Source: Verrucomicrobia bacterium UBA3214 (lineage in GTDB: Bacteria; Verrucomicrobiota; Kiritimatiellia; RFP12; UBA1067). Taken from it: a DNA stretch of 5,693 nt. A program made the position numbers and the translations under genes. Numbering within the stretch: position 1 is the first letter of the stretch; every line of letters begins with the position of its first letter. Positions 5,179 through 5,693 of the stretch are shown in pieces. Under the pieces are notes generated by a model that did not search any database, was not told the origin of the DNA, and saw nothing but the letters and a program-made list of their open reading frames with translations. The stretch covers positions 1 to 5,693 of the forward strand of contig DEWI01000003.1 in assembly GCA_002363575.1 (NCBI GenBank). The letters are read 5' to 3'.

Positions 5179-5693
5179 ATGAGCAATTTCTACACCGACA
5201 ATCCGGATATCGAGAAAGTTATCGACGCGCTCGATCTCTCCGAGGTCGCCAGCCTCCAGGAAGAGGGCTTCCGCTTCGCCGCCGAATACGATTTCGCTCC
5301 TGTCGATGCCGCCGATGCGATCGACAACTACAAGCGCGCCCTCGCCGTCTGCGGCGACGTCTGCGGAAACAGAATCGCGCCGACGGCCGAAGAGACCGAC
5401 AAGACGGGCAACACGCTGAACGACGACGGCACGGTGACGTACGCGCCCGGGATAGCGCTCGCGATCGACCTCCTGGGCCGCACGGGCCTCAGCGGCGTCA
5501 CGATCCCGTACTATCTCGGCGGCCTCAACATGCCTTGCGTGGTGCTGACGGCCTGCAACGACATTGTAAGCCGCGCCGACGCATCGCTGATGAATATATT
5601 CGGCCTCCAGGGCATCGCGGAGACGATCAACCAGTTCGCAAGCGAGGAAATCAAGAAGGAGTACGTGCCAAAGCTTTGCAACGGCACGTACAC
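5179..5693 (+). CDS. Acyl-CoA dehydrogenase family protein, N-terminal part (runs off the right edge)
   Basis: The frame is open from ATG 5179 to the end (171 complete codons). It begins SNFYTDNPDIEKVID, an N-terminus I associate with the large acyl-CoA dehydrogenases of anaerobes and deltaproteobacteria (FadE5-like or with extra terminal regions). Acyl-CoA_dh_N features are present: a helical first half, IAPTAEETDKTG at 66-77, GVTIPYYLGGLNMP at 106-119 in the place of the usual P-E-Y-GG-G loop, SRADASL at 131-137, and ETINQFASEEIKKEYVPKL at 148-166. These enzymes oxidise acyl-CoA to enoyl-CoA with FAD and pass electrons to ETF, whose genes lie directly upstream. The substrate is unknown, and the catalytic Glu and C-terminal domain are outside the window. 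No Shine-Dalgarno sequence precedes the ATG. Synonymous choice leans to C-ending codons (CTC, ATC, GCC, GAC) more than in mnmE, compatible with high expression. Confidence 0.9.
   Translation, partial: MSNFYTDNPDIEKVIDALDLSEVASLQEEGFRFAAEYDFAPVDAADAIDNYKRALAVCGDVCGNRIAPTAEETDKTGNTLNDDGTVTYAPGIALAIDLLGRTGLSGVTIPYYLGGLNMPCVVLTACNDIVSRADASLMNIFGLQGIAETINQFASEEIKKEYVPKLCNGTY

Overview
The window is GC-rich bacterial chromosomal DNA carrying a divergent tRNA and housekeeping region followed by an electron-transfer-flavoprotein (ETF) operon. The GC content, the etfB-etfA-acyl-CoA dehydrogenase cluster and the anaerobe-type ETF signatures suggest a strictly or facultatively anaerobic bacterium. The phylum cannot be settled from the sequence. 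A PVC-type lineage such as Lentisphaerota or Kiritimatiellota is a guess only. No phage, transposon, CRISPR or plasmid feature is visible.

Layout. (1) Bases 1-251, minus strand: the 5' part of an SPFH/stomatin-like membrane protein gene, with its own Shine-Dalgarno sequence and extended -10 promoter, running off the left edge. (2) Bases 393-614, plus strand: a promoter and a two-gene tRNA unit, tRNA-Asp(GUC) then tRNA-Gln(CUG), both with encoded CCA. (3) Bases 728-3044: a promoter followed by a 286-residue metalloenzyme-superfamily protein (related to iPGM/phosphopentomutase, function unknown) and mnmE (tRNA wobble-uridine modification GTPase), probably one transcript. (4) Bases 3082-5693: an extended -10 element placed so that transcription would start on the A of the etfB start codon, then etfB, etfA and the start of a large acyl-CoA dehydrogenase that runs off the right edge.

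How the genes work together. The tRNA pair and MnmE belong to the translation apparatus. EtfB and EtfA form a flavoprotein heterodimer that accepts electrons from (or bifurcates electrons with) an acyl-CoA dehydrogenase, and a dehydrogenase of that family is encoded next. The ETF sequences resemble the anaerobic, possibly electron-bifurcating, branch of the family.

The most notable non-coding signals are four near-identical extended -10 elements (TRTGNTATAAT) in front of the four transcription units, a predicted leaderless etfB mRNA, and a G-free leader without Shine-Dalgarno sequence in front of the acyl-CoA dehydrogenase gene. I found no convincing novel defence, mobile or regulatory system; the gene content is mostly ordinary.
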